Below, one piece after another: positions 9,293 through 18,200 of a stretch of DNA of 64,000 bases (the first letter of the stretch is position 1; every line of letters starts with the position of its first letter). This stretch comes from Aliarcobacter cibarius. Its GTDB lineage: Bacteria > Campylobacterota > Campylobacteria > Campylobacterales > Arcobacteraceae. The notes beneath the pieces are model-generated. The model was not told the origin of the DNA, did not search any database, and saw only the letters and a program-made list of their open reading frames with translations. Location: NCBI RefSeq assembly GCF_013372265.1, contig NZ_CP054051.1, positions 1,314,587 through 1,378,586 of the forward strand, read 5' to 3'. Made by a program: the position numbers and the translations under genes.

Positions 9293-9918
9293 TTTTGCAA
9301 GATTTTTTCTTTAAATCTCATATTTTACTTGTAGATGATATTCAAGATACATTAGATAAACAAATTTTGTTGTATCCAAAACACTCTACAAGAGTTATAA
9401 AAAATGAAGAAAAAGATGAATTTCAAATAGCACAAGCTCAAACAGCAATAAAAGAGGCTTACATTGCTACAAGTGAAGTAAAGTATATATTTTTATGTGG
9501 AGCAACTTTTAGAGTTGAAGCACAAAATGCTTTACTAAAAATTTTAGAAGAGCCTCCATTAAATATTGTTTTTATTATATTGACAAATTTAAAAAACACC
9601 CTACTTCCAACTATATATTCAAGGTTACCTTATAAAAATTTAAAAATTTTTGAAATAAAAAATGAATCGAATTTAAATATAAAAAAATTGGATTTAAAAG
9701 ATATCTACAATTTTTTAAAAGACAATCAAAAGTTATCTAAAAATGATGCAAAAATTATTGTTGAAGAAATTTTAATAAAAATAAAAAATGAAAAAATTGA
9801 GTTAAAAGAGAAAGAATTAGAAGTTTTTTCTAAATCTATAAAACTTTTAGATTTAAATTCAAAACCCGTAAATGTATTGACTCTTCTTCTTTTAACTTTA
9901 TTTAACAAAAAGATTTAA
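9289..9918 (+). CDS. holB: DNA polymerase III delta' subunit (short form)
   Basis: This is a clamp-loader AAA+ relative. The clearest signature is AQNALLKILEEPP (about residues 77-89), followed by ILTN and the SR of sensor/arginine-finger type (TIYSRLPYK). It has no Walker A motif, as expected for delta', and at 209 residues it is much shorter than E. coli HolB. The 5' end overlaps the hobA stop. TTG at 9289 and TTG at 9295 are both possible, and the second has better spacing to GGA at 9283. The place after hobA matches Helicobacter order. Delta' is preferred over a DnaX fragment because of position and lack of ATP motifs. Confidence 0.83.
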   Translation: MILQDFFFKSHILLVDDIQDTLDKQILLYPKHSTRVIKNEEKDEFQIAQAQTAIKEAYIATSEVKYIFLCGATFRVEAQNALLKILEEPPLNIVFIILTNLKNTLLPTIYSRLPYKNLKIFEIKNESNLNIKKLDLKDIYNFLKDNQKLSKNDAKIIVEEILIKIKNEKIELKEKELEVFSKSIKLLDLNSKPVNVLTLLLLTLFNKKI

Positions 9919-9920
9919 TT

Positions 9921-11060
9921 ATGGATATTTATAAAATTTCACTAAATGATGCTAATGCATTTTTAACAAAGCTTAATTGTGATAATAGTGGCGTTAAAAT
10001 AATGTCTAAAAAAACAAAAGTTCATACTTTCTTAATAAAAAATATGCATGTTGGTGCTGCAAATATTTTAAAACAAGATGCATTATCTATAGGAGCTGAT
10101 TTAGCTGTTCCAGAAGGTGTTATTGTGGCAAGAGATAAACATGTAAATGTAATGCTTATTGGAACTATAAAACATATTGAAATATTAAGTAAAAAAGAGT
10201 TAGCTCAACCTTTTGGATTAAAAGAATTAGCAAAGGTGTTAAAAAGTTTTCTACATGAAGAAAACTTTCCTGTAAAAATAATGGGTGTTTTAAATGCAAA
10301 TGAAGATTCATTTTTTAAAAATAGTAGATTTGATAATTCATCAGCTTCTCAAAAAATAGAAAAAATGATTGAAGATGGAGCCAATATTATAGATATTGGT
10401 GCTGTTTCAAGTAGACCAGGAAGTCTTCCTGTGAGTCCTGAAATTGAATTAGATAGAGTAAAAGATATAGCTCAAACTATTTATAAGAATAAATATTATG
10501 ATAAAGTTCAATTTTCAATAGATTCATATGAACCAAAAGTTATAAATTATGTTTTAGACCATGGTTTTAAAATAATAAATGATATAACTGGACTAGAAAA
10601 CGATAAAGTTTGTGAACTTGTAGCAAAATATAATGCAACAGCAGTAATTATGCATATGCAAAATAATCAAACAAATATGCAAAATGATCCATATTATGAA
10701 GATGTAATAGTTGAAATTGACAATTTCTTTAAAGAAAGAGTTGAAAAAGTAAAAAATTTTGGTGTAAAAGATATAGTTTTAGATGTTGGAATTGGTTTTG
10801 GAAAAAGTTTAGAACACAATCTGCTTCTACTTAAAAATTTAGAACATTTCAAACATTTTGGATATGAACTTTTAATAGGTGCGAGTAGAAAATCAATGAT
10901 AAATATGATTACTCCTACAGAAGTTATAGATAGGCTTCCAGGAACATTAGCAATTCATTTAGAATCTATTAGATATGGTGCATCAATTATAAGATGTCAC
11001 GACGTTAAAGAGCATTCTCAAGCTATAAAAGTTTTTGAAGCAATAGAAAAGATTAATTAG
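9921..11060 (+). CDS. folP: dihydropteroate synthase with N-terminal extension
   Basis: It condenses p-aminobenzoate with hydroxymethyl-dihydropterin diphosphate in folate synthesis and is the target of sulfonamides. The DHPS core starts at MGVLN (121-125), with DSFF soon after, then DIGAVSSRPGS, and a C-terminal LLIGASRKSM. The usual GGEST is here GAVSS. The first about 110 residues are an extra domain not found in E. coli FolP (379 residues here against about 280); I recall a similar extension in Helicobacter FolP. It starts 2 bases after holB and is the last gene of the operon, followed by a long perfect palindrome. Confidence 0.93.
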   Translation: MDIYKISLNDANAFLTKLNCDNSGVKIMSKKTKVHTFLIKNMHVGAANILKQDALSIGADLAVPEGVIVARDKHVNVMLIGTIKHIEILSKKELAQPFGLKELAKVLKSFLHEENFPVKIMGVLNANEDSFFKNSRFDNSSASQKIEKMIEDGANIIDIGAVSSRPGSLPVSPEIELDRVKDIAQTIYKNKYYDKVQFSIDSYEPKVINYVLDHGFKIINDITGLENDKVCELVAKYNATAVIMHMQNNQTNMQNDPYYEDVIVEIDNFFKERVEKVKNFGVKDIVLDVGIGFGKSLEHNLLLLKNLEHFKHFGYELLIGASRKSMINMITPTEVIDRLPGTLAIHLESIRYGASIIRCHDVKEHSQAIKVFEAIEKIN

Positions 11061-11077
11061 ATATTTTTATAAAAAGT

Positions 11078-11105
11078 ATTTCCAATCCAAATTTGGATTG
11101 GAAAT
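11078..11105. terminator. perfect 28-bp palindrome between convergent folP and CNNM-type gene
   Basis: The two arms, of which the left reads ATTTCCAATCCAAA, match over 14 bp with no spacer, so the RNA would fold into a strong hairpin on either strand. It lies between two convergent genes and probably ends both transcripts. Neither side has a strong T-run, so it may instead stabilise 3' ends. Confidence 0.7.
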
Positions 11106-11119
11106 TAATATACAAAGAG

Positions 11120-12454
11120 TTAAGAATCTTTAGATTCTGATTCTACTTCTTGATTTTTTTTACATAAGATTTTTTTGATTCTATTATTATTTATCTCTAA
11201 AATTTCATATGTACAATTTTCGTCTTCAATTATTTCACCAACAACAGGTATTCCACCAATTAAACTTATAATTCTTCCACCAATAGTCACAGAAAACTCT
11301 GTTTCATCGAAACTTATATCTAAAATTTCTTCTACTTTTTCAATATTTACCATACCATCAAGTTCATAAGTATTTTCGTCTATTTTTTTGATAGTTTCTT
11401 GTTTTGGATCATGTTCATCTGTCGTTTCACCAATAATTTCTTCAAGGATATCATCCATAGTAATCAATCCTGAAGTTCCACCATACTCATCTACAACCAA
11501 AGCTAAATGAATTCTACTTTTATTCATTCTTGTAAGGATAGAAGAAATTGAAGTATTCTCTGGAACCATAATAATTGGTCTTACAAGCTTAGAAAAGTCA
11601 CTTATATTGTTTTGTAAAGCACTATTTAGTAAATCTCTAGTGTGAATCATCCCCGTTATATTATCTTTTCCACCATGGCAATATGGATATCTTGTATGTC
11701 TTGAATTTAATACTCTTTTAATATTTTCTTCAAAACTTTTCTCAGAGTTAATACAAATCATATCTTTTCTTGGAGTCATAATCTCTTTTGCAATAGTTTC
11801 TGAAAAGTCAACTGCATTTTTTATAATTTCACTTTCAACAGAATCAATATAACCACCCTTAAAACTTTCATTTACAATAATTCTAAGTTCTTCCTCAGAG
11901 TGCGCTAAATCATGAGCAGTTGCAGCTTTAACTCCAAGCATTCTTACAAAGAAAGCAGCAACAATATCAAAGAATCTAATAAGAGGATAAAATACTATCC
12001 AGAATAAATACAATGGTCTTGCAATATATAAAACCATAACTTCAGCTTTTGCAATAGCAACTGACTTTGGTACTATCTCTCCAAAAACAACGTGTAAAAA
12101 TGTCACAAGAGCAAAAGCAATAATGAAACTTACTGTATGTAATAAAACAGAATCTCCAGCAAAATATGATGAGAAATTTGATTCAATAATTCTGGCTAAT
12201 GCAGGTTCACCAATCCAACCTAATGCAAGAGAAGAAAATGTAATACCAAGTTGTGTAGCACTTAGATATGTATCAAGAGAGTTAGACATTTTTAATGCCA
12301 ATGAAGCTCCACCTTTTTTTTGTTTAACAAACTCTTCAAGTTTACTTTTTCTTACTTTAACAATTGCAAACTCAGATAGAACGAAAAAACCATTTAGAAG
12401 AACTAGTAGTACTGCTGCTATGAGCATAAGAATGGACTGTATATCGGGATCCAA
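11120..12454 (-). CDS. CNNM/CorC-HlyC family membrane protein (DUF21-CBS-CorC domains)
   Basis: The N-terminal DUF21 region (about 1-195) has several membrane helices (LMLIAAVLLVLLNGFFVLSEFAIV and others). A CBS-domain pair follows (about 215-335, with EIMTPRKDM and VDEYGGTSGLITMDDILEE) and then a CorC_HlyC transporter-associated domain (about 350-430). These proteins, often named hemolysins, are now linked to magnesium or other cation efflux. TTG at 12454 has AAAGGAA at good spacing. The 444-residue length is standard. It is convergent with folP. Substrate and direction of transport cannot be read from the sequence. Confidence 0.92.
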   Translation of the reverse strand: MDPDIQSILMLIAAVLLVLLNGFFVLSEFAIVKVRKSKLEEFVKQKKGGASLALKMSNSLDTYLSATQLGITFSSLALGWIGEPALARIIESNFSSYFAGDSVLLHTVSFIIAFALVTFLHVVFGEIVPKSVAIAKAEVMVLYIARPLYLFWIVFYPLIRFFDIVAAFFVRMLGVKAATAHDLAHSEEELRIIVNESFKGGYIDSVESEIIKNAVDFSETIAKEIMTPRKDMICINSEKSFEENIKRVLNSRHTRYPYCHGGKDNITGMIHTRDLLNSALQNNISDFSKLVRPIIMVPENTSISSILTRMNKSRIHLALVVDEYGGTSGLITMDDILEEIIGETTDEHDPKQETIKKIDENTYELDGMVNIEKVEEILDISFDETEFSVTIGGRIISLIGGIPVVGEIIEDENCTYEILEINNNRIKKILCKKNQEVESESKDS

Positions 12455-12503
12455 AAATTTTCCTTTAATTTTAAATTATTTTTAGCTATAAATATAAACT
12501 AAA

Positions 12504-12575
12504 TAGACTTAATATTTGCTTTTTTTATTAATTTATACTTTAATATACGATTAATTTCAGTATTTATTAAGTCTA
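12504..12575. repeat. inverted repeat flanking the promoter region of the CNNM-type gene
   Basis: TAGACTTAATA at 12504-12514 is repeated as its exact reverse complement at 12565-12575, with 50 bp between. The interval lies upstream of the TTG start of the membrane protein gene and downstream of the lipid operon. It may be a two-site operator or chance in AT-rich DNA. Confidence 0.35.
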
Positions 12576-12607
12576 AATTTATTAGATAGAATTCTATCTA
12601 ATAAATT
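12576..12607 (-). terminator. 32-nt perfect palindrome after the lipid-modification operon
   Basis: Sixteen-base arms match exactly around the central AATT (arm AATTTATTAGATAGAA). It begins 6 bases after the stop of the DUF3833 lipoprotein gene on the minus strand and probably terminates that operon. No long T-run follows it. Confidence 0.65.
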
Positions 12608-12613
12608 ACATAC

Positions 12614-13141
12614 CTACTCTTTTATAATTGTAATAACCAATTCTCCAACAACAAATCCAAATTTTTTCATTTTAGAATGGTTAATGATAACTTTTTCATC
12701 TTGTAAATGAAGCCAATCTTGAACACTTAAATCAATTGTAGAACTTTTGTATGGCACTCTCATAATATAATCAATCATAACAGTATTTCCATTTGCTATC
12801 ATTGGACTTTCACCTATAATATCATTTGCTGTTGCTATAAATTTTTTATTTCCGATTGGCTTTAGAGTCCAAACTCTTTTCATCTCTTCACCATCATCAT
12901 AAACAAAATACTCGTCTAGTGTTCCAATACCATTTTTATCCCATGAACCAACCATAGTTCCTTTAAATGATCTAGTTATTTTCCCACTTCTATCTTTTAC
13001 TATTCCGTAAGCTTTTAAATTTCCATTAAAATATTCTTGCGGAATAAACTCTGGTTTTGTATTATTAAAATCTTCTATTTTCATACTTGAACATCCTGTA
13101 AATAAAATTATTGTTAAAAAAATAAATATTAAACTTTTCAT
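12614..13141 (-). CDS. DUF3833-family lipoprotein
   Basis: The signal sequence ends in a lipobox (LFTGC, Cys17), so the mature protein is lipid-anchored, probably at the outer membrane. The mature part resembles the DUF3833 family (EYFNGNLKAYGIVKDRSGK, GTLDEYFVYDDG). Its biochemical role is unknown. Members recur beside Cfa, DUF1365 and FAD oxidoreductase genes in other proteobacteria, as here. ATG at 13141 overlaps the cfa stop by 4 bases, showing translational coupling. It is the last gene of the operon. Confidence 0.85.
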   Translation of the reverse strand: MKSLIFIFLTIILFTGCSSMKIEDFNNTKPEFIPQEYFNGNLKAYGIVKDRSGKITRSFKGTMVGSWDKNGIGTLDEYFVYDDGEEMKRVWTLKPIGNKKFIATANDIIGESPMIANGNTVMIDYIMRVPYKSSTIDLSVQDWLHLQDEKVIINHSKMKKFGFVVGELVITIIKE

Positions 13142-14364
13142 GCTATTAATCCTCTATTTAAATCTATATTTTGATCTCTTGTAAAAACTAATTGATGAAG
13201 ATTTATATTTCTTGTTTTAAATGCTGCTTCACAGTAGTTTAAATACATTCTCCACATTCGTATAAAATATTCATCAAATCCTAATTTCTTAACTTCATCT
13301 AATTTTTTTTCAAAGTTTTCATGCCAAATATTCAAAGTTTTTGCATAATCTTCAGTAAATTCTTCAAGATGATTTAAATTTAATCTTGTATGTTTACTTG
13401 TAACTTGAAGAATTTTTGAAATACTTGGAAGATGTCCTCCTGGAAAAATATACTTTTGTATAAAATCTGTTCCTTTTGAATAAGCTTCATATCTTTGATC
13501 CGGCATTGTAATTACTTGAAGTACTAAAACTCCATTTGGTTTTAATAACTCTTGGCACTTTTTAAAGAATATATGAAAATACTCACGTCCTACTGCTTCA
13601 AACATCTCAACAGCTATAATTGCATCAAAAGTACCATCTAAATCTCTGTAATCTTTTAGTAAGATATCAATTTTATCTTCAACTTTATGTTCTTTAAATC
13701 TATCTTCACAAAGTTTTTTTTGCTCTTTACTTAAAGTCACAGTTGTAACATCACATCCTTTATCATTTGCCAAATGAAGTGCCATAGCTCCCCATCCTGA
13801 ACCAATTTCTAGAACTTTAGAGCCCTCTTTTAGATTTAATTTTGATGATAATTTTTCTAATTTATTTTTTTGAGCTTCATATAAATCTTGGTTTTTGTCC
13901 GAAAAAACTGCACTTGAATACATCATAGTTTCATCAAGCATTAATTTATAAAAATCATTTGATAAGTCATAGTGCGCAGATATATTTTTTCTTGAATTTG
14001 TTTTTGAATTTTTTCGTAAACTATGTTTTATTTTATTAAAAACAGGCATTAGGTTTATTAGTTTATTTTTTTCATTTTCACTTGTAGTTCCAAGATATTC
14101 TGCATTTAAAAGAGCTAATTCTATAAGTTTTGTAAGATTTGATGTTTCAAAATCTTTATCAATATAGCTTTCTGCAAACCCAATATCTCCATATAATATA
14201 GTTCTTGTAAAAAATCTATTATTTTTTATCTCTAAAGTGATTTTTTCTTGAAGTTTACCTTCTCCGTAAAGTTTTTTATTTTTATCTTTATAAATAACTT
14301 CTAAAGTTCCTATTTTTATCTTTGAAAAGAAGTTATCACCAAATTTATTCCATAATTTCTGCAT
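13138..14364 (-). CDS. cfa: cyclopropane-fatty-acyl-phospholipid synthase family methyltransferase
   Basis: It transfers a methyl(ene) group from S-adenosylmethionine to the double bond of an unsaturated acyl chain in membrane phospholipids. Hallmarks are ISAHYDLSNDFY (128-139), MMYSSAVF (147-154) and the SAM motif LEIGSGWG (185-192). The 408-residue length is typical of Cfa. ATG at 14364 follows the strongest ribosome binding site of the window, AAGGAGGT. It is coupled to DUF1365 (2-base gap) and to DUF3833. Relatives in such operons can make other methylated or furan fatty acids, so the final product is open. Confidence 0.92.
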   Translation of the reverse strand: MQKLWNKFGDNFFSKIKIGTLEVIYKDKNKKLYGEGKLQEKITLEIKNNRFFTRTILYGDIGFAESYIDKDFETSNLTKLIELALLNAEYLGTTSENEKNKLINLMPVFNKIKHSLRKNSKTNSRKNISAHYDLSNDFYKLMLDETMMYSSAVFSDKNQDLYEAQKNKLEKLSSKLNLKEGSKVLEIGSGWGAMALHLANDKGCDVTTVTLSKEQKKLCEDRFKEHKVEDKIDILLKDYRDLDGTFDAIIAVEMFEAVGREYFHIFFKKCQELLKPNGVLVLQVITMPDQRYEAYSKGTDFIQKYIFPGGHLPSISKILQVTSKHTRLNLNHLEEFTEDYAKTLNIWHENFEKKLDEVKKLGFDEYFIRMWRMYLNYCEAAFKTRNINLHQLVFTRDQNIDLNRGLIA

Positions 14365-14366
14365 TT

Positions 14367-15119
14367 TTAATACCTCCTTATTTTGTCATTTTCTCGTGGA
14401 GAATAGATTTTTAAACCCTTTATATACAACCTAAAAGCATGATAAAATGTTCTAGTTACCACTAAAAAAGTTGCAAACATATATCTTAGAAATATTTTTA
14501 ATATATTTTTAAAATTATAAGGTTTTGATTTTGAGTTAAAAACCGCTGTTAATTTGTGTTGTTCATCTTCATATAAATCTATTTTTATGAATAATTTATT
14601 TTCATCATACTTTAGCTCAAATGCATAAATTCCCTCACACTTAAAAAATGGTGATACATACATATCTTTTTTTACAACACCAAAATAGGAGTTATTCTTT
14701 TTTTCAAGTTTTACGGGGTAAACAACCCTACCATTATTGTAGTTGTGAACTTCAGCTAAAATATGAGTTGGAGAATTTTCTTCATCAAATAAAACTAAAA
14801 CACTAATTGGATTGAAAACAAAGTTTAAAACCCTTGGAAGTGTTATAAATCTCATTTTTGATGTAGCTTTTAAATCAAATTTTTTTAAAAGTTCTTTTAT
14901 ATTTTTTAAAAAATCAATACTTGTTCCAAAATGGTCAGAACTTTGTAAACTCATAAAATTTAATTTATTTAATGAAAAAATTCTATTTTTCAAACTTTCT
15001 AAATCAAATACATCAATATCTAATAAATAAAAGTTATATTTAAAATCATGTTTTTTAGGAAGAAATCTTTTATGATAAATAGTTCCTTCATAAATATTGT
15101 GATTTGATATATTTTTCAT
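14367..15119 (-). CDS. DUF1365 family protein
   Basis: The N-terminus is typical of DUF1365 (IYEGTIYHKRFLPKKHDFKYNFYLLDIDV), with FNPISVL in the middle (about residues 101-107) and YVSPFF further on. The 250-residue length fits. Its chemistry is not established as far as I know, but it is nearly always next to a Cfa-type methyltransferase and an FAD-dependent desaturase/oxidoreductase, which points to acyl-chain modification. The start codon directly abuts the stop of the FAD oxidoreductase gene and the stop lies 2 bases before cfa. Confidence 0.88.
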   Translation of the reverse strand: MKNISNHNIYEGTIYHKRFLPKKHDFKYNFYLLDIDVFDLESLKNRIFSLNKLNFMSLQSSDHFGTSIDFLKNIKELLKKFDLKATSKMRFITLPRVLNFVFNPISVLVLFDEENSPTHILAEVHNYNNGRVVYPVKLEKKNNSYFGVVKKDMYVSPFFKCEGIYAFELKYDENKLFIKIDLYEDEQHKLTAVFNSKSKPYNFKNILKIFLRYMFATFLVVTRTFYHAFRLYIKGLKIYSPRENDKIRRY

Positions 15120-16358
15120 TTAAAATTCACATCCAAGTTTCGAAGCTACTTTTGTAGCACTCAAAAGTCCATCTTCATGAAACCCATATTTCCAGTATGC
15201 TCCTGCAAAATATGTATTATTTTGTCCACATATTTCATCTTTTCTATTTTGCATTTTTATAGCTTTTGTATCAAATTGAGGATGGTCATAAGATATTTTT
15301 TCAATTACATTATCTATATTTTGAGTTTCATTTAAAGAAACAAAATAATCTTTTTTTGTTTTTAAATTTTGTAAAGTATTTATCCAATAAGTCAAAGTCA
15401 CAACTTGATTTTGTTTATTTGAACTTGTATAGTTCCAAGCTGCATACATTTTTTTATCTGAGTATAAAATATTATTATCACTATGTAAAACTGCACTATT
15501 TTCTTTATATTTAAAAGCACTTAAAATCTCAATCTCTTTTTGTGTTGGATTTTCTAAAATCTCTAAAGCTTCAGGTGCATGCATAGCAAGAACTACTTTA
15601 TCATAAAAAGATTTATTCCCATTTCTATGAATTAAATAAACCCCATTTTGTTCTCTTTGAACTTTTATAACATCTGAATTTAAAAATATTTTTCCAGAAA
15701 TCTTTTCTCTAATTTTATTTACATAATTTATGCTTCCATTACTAACAGTAAGCCATTGATGATGTGTTGTTACACCTAAAAGTCCATGGTTTTTAAAAAA
15801 TGTTAAAAATGTTCTTGCTGGAAAAAGATTCATTTCATCACTTGGAGTTGACCAAATAGCAGCTCCCATTGGAAGTAAATACCTCTTTTTAAAAGCATTT
15901 GAATAATCTTTTATATATTCACCTAAAGTTTTATCTAAGTCTTTACTATTTGTTTCTAAATCTTGATTTGCTTTTTTATTAAAAGCTAAAATATCACTTA
16001 TCATTTTATAGTGAGTTACAGAGAAAAGATTTCTTTTTTGAGCAAACATACCTTTTAAAGAAGAACCATTATAAGCTCTATTTTCATCTTTATCCCAAAA
16101 AGCGAAACTCATATCAGAATTCTCTATTTTTACATCTAACTCTTTAAATAGTTTTGTTAAAAGTGGATAAGTAGGATGATTAAAAACTAAAAAACCAGTA
16201 TCTACACCAAAAACTTTACCATTTTCTTCAACCATAGTAGTTCTTGCATGTCCACCTAATCTATTATCTTTTTCATATAAGTCAACTTCATATTTTTTAC
16301 TTAAAATATAAGCACTTCCAAGTCCACTAATTCCAGCTCCTAAAACTGCTATTTTCAT
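15120..16358 (-). CDS. FAD-dependent oxidoreductase (amine oxidase/desaturase-like)
   Basis: The dinucleotide-binding motif GAGISGLG (7-14) opens the protein, and LYEKDNRLGGHA follows. The C-terminus carries a second FAD-contact motif (YFAGAYWKYGFHEDGL). The overall form is that of the NAD(P)-binding Rossmann/amine-oxidase family usually annotated beside Cfa and DUF1365. In those operons it is thought to act on acyl chains; the substrate here is not visible. ATG at 16358 overlaps the lipocalin stop by 4 bases and has AAAGGAAAA upstream. Confidence 0.9.
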   Translation of the reverse strand: MKIAVLGAGISGLGSAYILSKKYEVDLYEKDNRLGGHARTTMVEENGKVFGVDTGFLVFNHPTYPLLTKLFKELDVKIENSDMSFAFWDKDENRAYNGSSLKGMFAQKRNLFSVTHYKMISDILAFNKKANQDLETNSKDLDKTLGEYIKDYSNAFKKRYLLPMGAAIWSTPSDEMNLFPARTFLTFFKNHGLLGVTTHHQWLTVSNGSINYVNKIREKISGKIFLNSDVIKVQREQNGVYLIHRNGNKSFYDKVVLAMHAPEALEILENPTQKEIEILSAFKYKENSAVLHSDNNILYSDKKMYAAWNYTSSNKQNQVVTLTYWINTLQNLKTKKDYFVSLNETQNIDNVIEKISYDHPQFDTKAIKMQNRKDEICGQNNTYFAGAYWKYGFHEDGLLSATKVASKLGCEF

Positions 16359-16846
16359 TTATATTTTCCTTTTGGATCAAGTTTTGTAAAAATTAATTTT
16401 GAAGTATCCATTTTTTTCTCTAAGTTTTTTAATATATTTTCTAATTCAAACTTATCTATATTTGGAGTTCTACTCATAATCCAAACATTTGAATAATCAT
16501 TATTTGTAATAACCGCCGTTTTGTAATCATTTATATACTCTATTTTGTATGAACTTGTAAAAACTAAAAAATATCTCATAAAAAGTTCATTATTTTCTAG
16601 TTCTGCCGAACCATTATATTCGATTAATTTTCCATTTAATTCATTTTCAAAACATCTATTATAAACATCGTATGTGTTATCATTTTCAAGTTTATATTCA
16701 ACACTTGATGCTACACAGGAAGTTTGAAATTTGTTTTCAACTCTTGCAATCTCATACCAAAGCCCTGAAAACTTTTTTGCATCAATCGAATTATTTGCAA
16801 AAAGGGTGGTTAAAGAAAAAAATATTGTTAAAAATATAGACTTCAA
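16355..16846 (-). CDS. bacterial lipocalin (Blc-like)
   Basis: A signal peptide (MKSIFLTIFFSLTTLFA) is followed by the lipocalin GxW motif in FSGLWYEIARVENKFQ, and the rest has the alternating pattern of a beta barrel. Bacterial lipocalins bind fatty acids or lysophospholipids in the envelope. There is no lipobox, so unlike E. coli Blc this copy looks soluble and periplasmic. TTG at 16846 has AAAGGAG upstream. It lies inside the lipid operon, between the transporter and the FAD oxidoreductase, which supports a lipid ligand. Confidence 0.88.
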   Translation of the reverse strand: MKSIFLTIFFSLTTLFANNSIDAKKFSGLWYEIARVENKFQTSCVASSVEYKLENDNTYDVYNRCFENELNGKLIEYNGSAELENNELFMRYFLVFTSSYKIEYINDYKTAVITNNDYSNVWIMSRTPNIDKFELENILKNLEKKMDTSKLIFTKLDPKGKYK

Positions 16847-16903
16847 AAATACTCCTTTAATAAACTTTATTAATTTATTATAAAAAAAGAGAATTTTGTA
16901 TAC

Positions 16904-18163
16904 TTATTTTGTCAGTTGATATTTAAGTAATGAAATAATTGAAAATATTTTAAATATTATTGGTAGAATTGAATATAAAAAAATAATTGCAAAAATTGAG
17001 TATTGATTTATGTTTTCATTTTCAAAATTTGTAAATTCTAAAGTTATAAAAGATATTGCAACAGCTAGTGCTAATGATAATTTTGTAATCATAGCCCAAA
17101 AACCAAACAAAACTCCTGTTAAATCCTCTTTTTGTTTTGTAAAATTAGCAACATCAGCTTGAATAGATGATGGTAATGCCATATCAGCTCCCAAACACAT
17201 TCCAGTAAAAAAGCAAATAAGAGTAAAATATATAAAATCGCCCTCATTTAAAAATGGTACAAAAATAAATGCACTAATAGCAATAATTATTGATAAAATC
17301 CAAGTAGTTTTTTTTGATAATTTATTTGAAATTTTTATCCAAATAGGAAAAGTAACAATTGCACTCAAAAAATATATTATTAAAAATAGACCAGTTTTAT
17401 CTTCTAAAACTAAAATATATTTTACGAAAAATAAAAATAAAGTTGCAGGAAGAGCATTTGCTAAGTTATTAAATAAAAAAGCAAAAAATAGTCTTTTTTG
17501 ATTTGGATAACTAATAAAAAAGTTTTTTAATGATTCTAAAAAATTATTATGAACAATATTTTTATTTTTAATTTCTAAAGATTTTAATTTTGTATAAAAA
17601 ATTATGGAAATAATCGGAAAAATAGCCAAAATAAAATATAGTAAAATCTCTAAACTTTTTTTTGAATCTTTCGAAACTAAAAAAATATAGGGAATTAATA
17701 GAGATATTAAAACACCAATAATTATAAAAATTTCTCTTGAGAAAGCTAATCTTGTATTATCTTTTTCATTATTACTTAAAATAGAATTTAAACTTAAATA
17801 GGGAATTAAGACAAAACTATATGAGATGTAAGTAATTATTGAAAAAACAAACAACCAAATATAACTGTTATAAAAAGGTTTTATTAAAAAAAATAAACCT
17901 GCAATTAGAAAAAAAGAAGATATAAATATAATTTTAAATTTTGTACTATAAATATCACAAAATCGTCCAATAAATGGATCAGCTATCATATCTAATATTC
18001 TTGCAATTAGTAAAATAAAACCAACAAATCCAATGCTTAAACCAATATGTTCTACATAAAAAGTTGGTAAGTATATATATAAAGGAAAACCCAAAAAAGC
18101 AATAGGAATTCCAAGGATGCCATAAAGGAATACTTCTTTGCTTTTTAGGGTATTTTTATTCAA
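16904..18163 (-). CDS. MFS transporter, GPH (glycoside-pentoside-hexuronide) type
   Basis: About 12 hydrophobic segments cover the 419 residues. The motif ARILDMIADPFIGRFCD in the first half is the signature of the GPH/MFS_2 group. The natural substrate is unlikely to be a sugar here, since all neighbours act on lipids; a lipid or lipid-related substrate is inferred. The start is a TTG at 18163 with a poor ribosome binding site, so the true start may lie a few codons downstream. The gap to the SDR gene is 37 bases. Confidence 0.85.
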   Translation of the reverse strand: MNKNTLKSKEVFLYGILGIPIAFLGFPLYIYLPTFYVEHIGLSIGFVGFILLIARILDMIADPFIGRFCDIYSTKFKIIFISSFFLIAGLFFLIKPFYNSYIWLFVFSIITYISYSFVLIPYLSLNSILSNNEKDNTRLAFSREIFIIIGVLISLLIPYIFLVSKDSKKSLEILLYFILAIFPIISIIFYTKLKSLEIKNKNIVHNNFLESLKNFFISYPNQKRLFFAFLFNNLANALPATLFLFFVKYILVLEDKTGLFLIIYFLSAIVTFPIWIKISNKLSKKTTWILSIIIAISAFIFVPFLNEGDFIYFTLICFFTGMCLGADMALPSSIQADVANFTKQKEDLTGVLFGFWAMITKLSLALAVAISFITLEFTNFENENINQYSIFAIIFLYSILPIIFKIFSIISLLKYQLTK

Positions 18164-18200
18164 AATCTAACATCGCTTATTGTGTAAAATTTTGTTTTAA

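Noticed and set aside
12123-12485. 120-codon plus-strand frame over the start of the CNNM-type gene
   Set aside because: Antisense to a clear membrane domain; no start signals or family resemblance.
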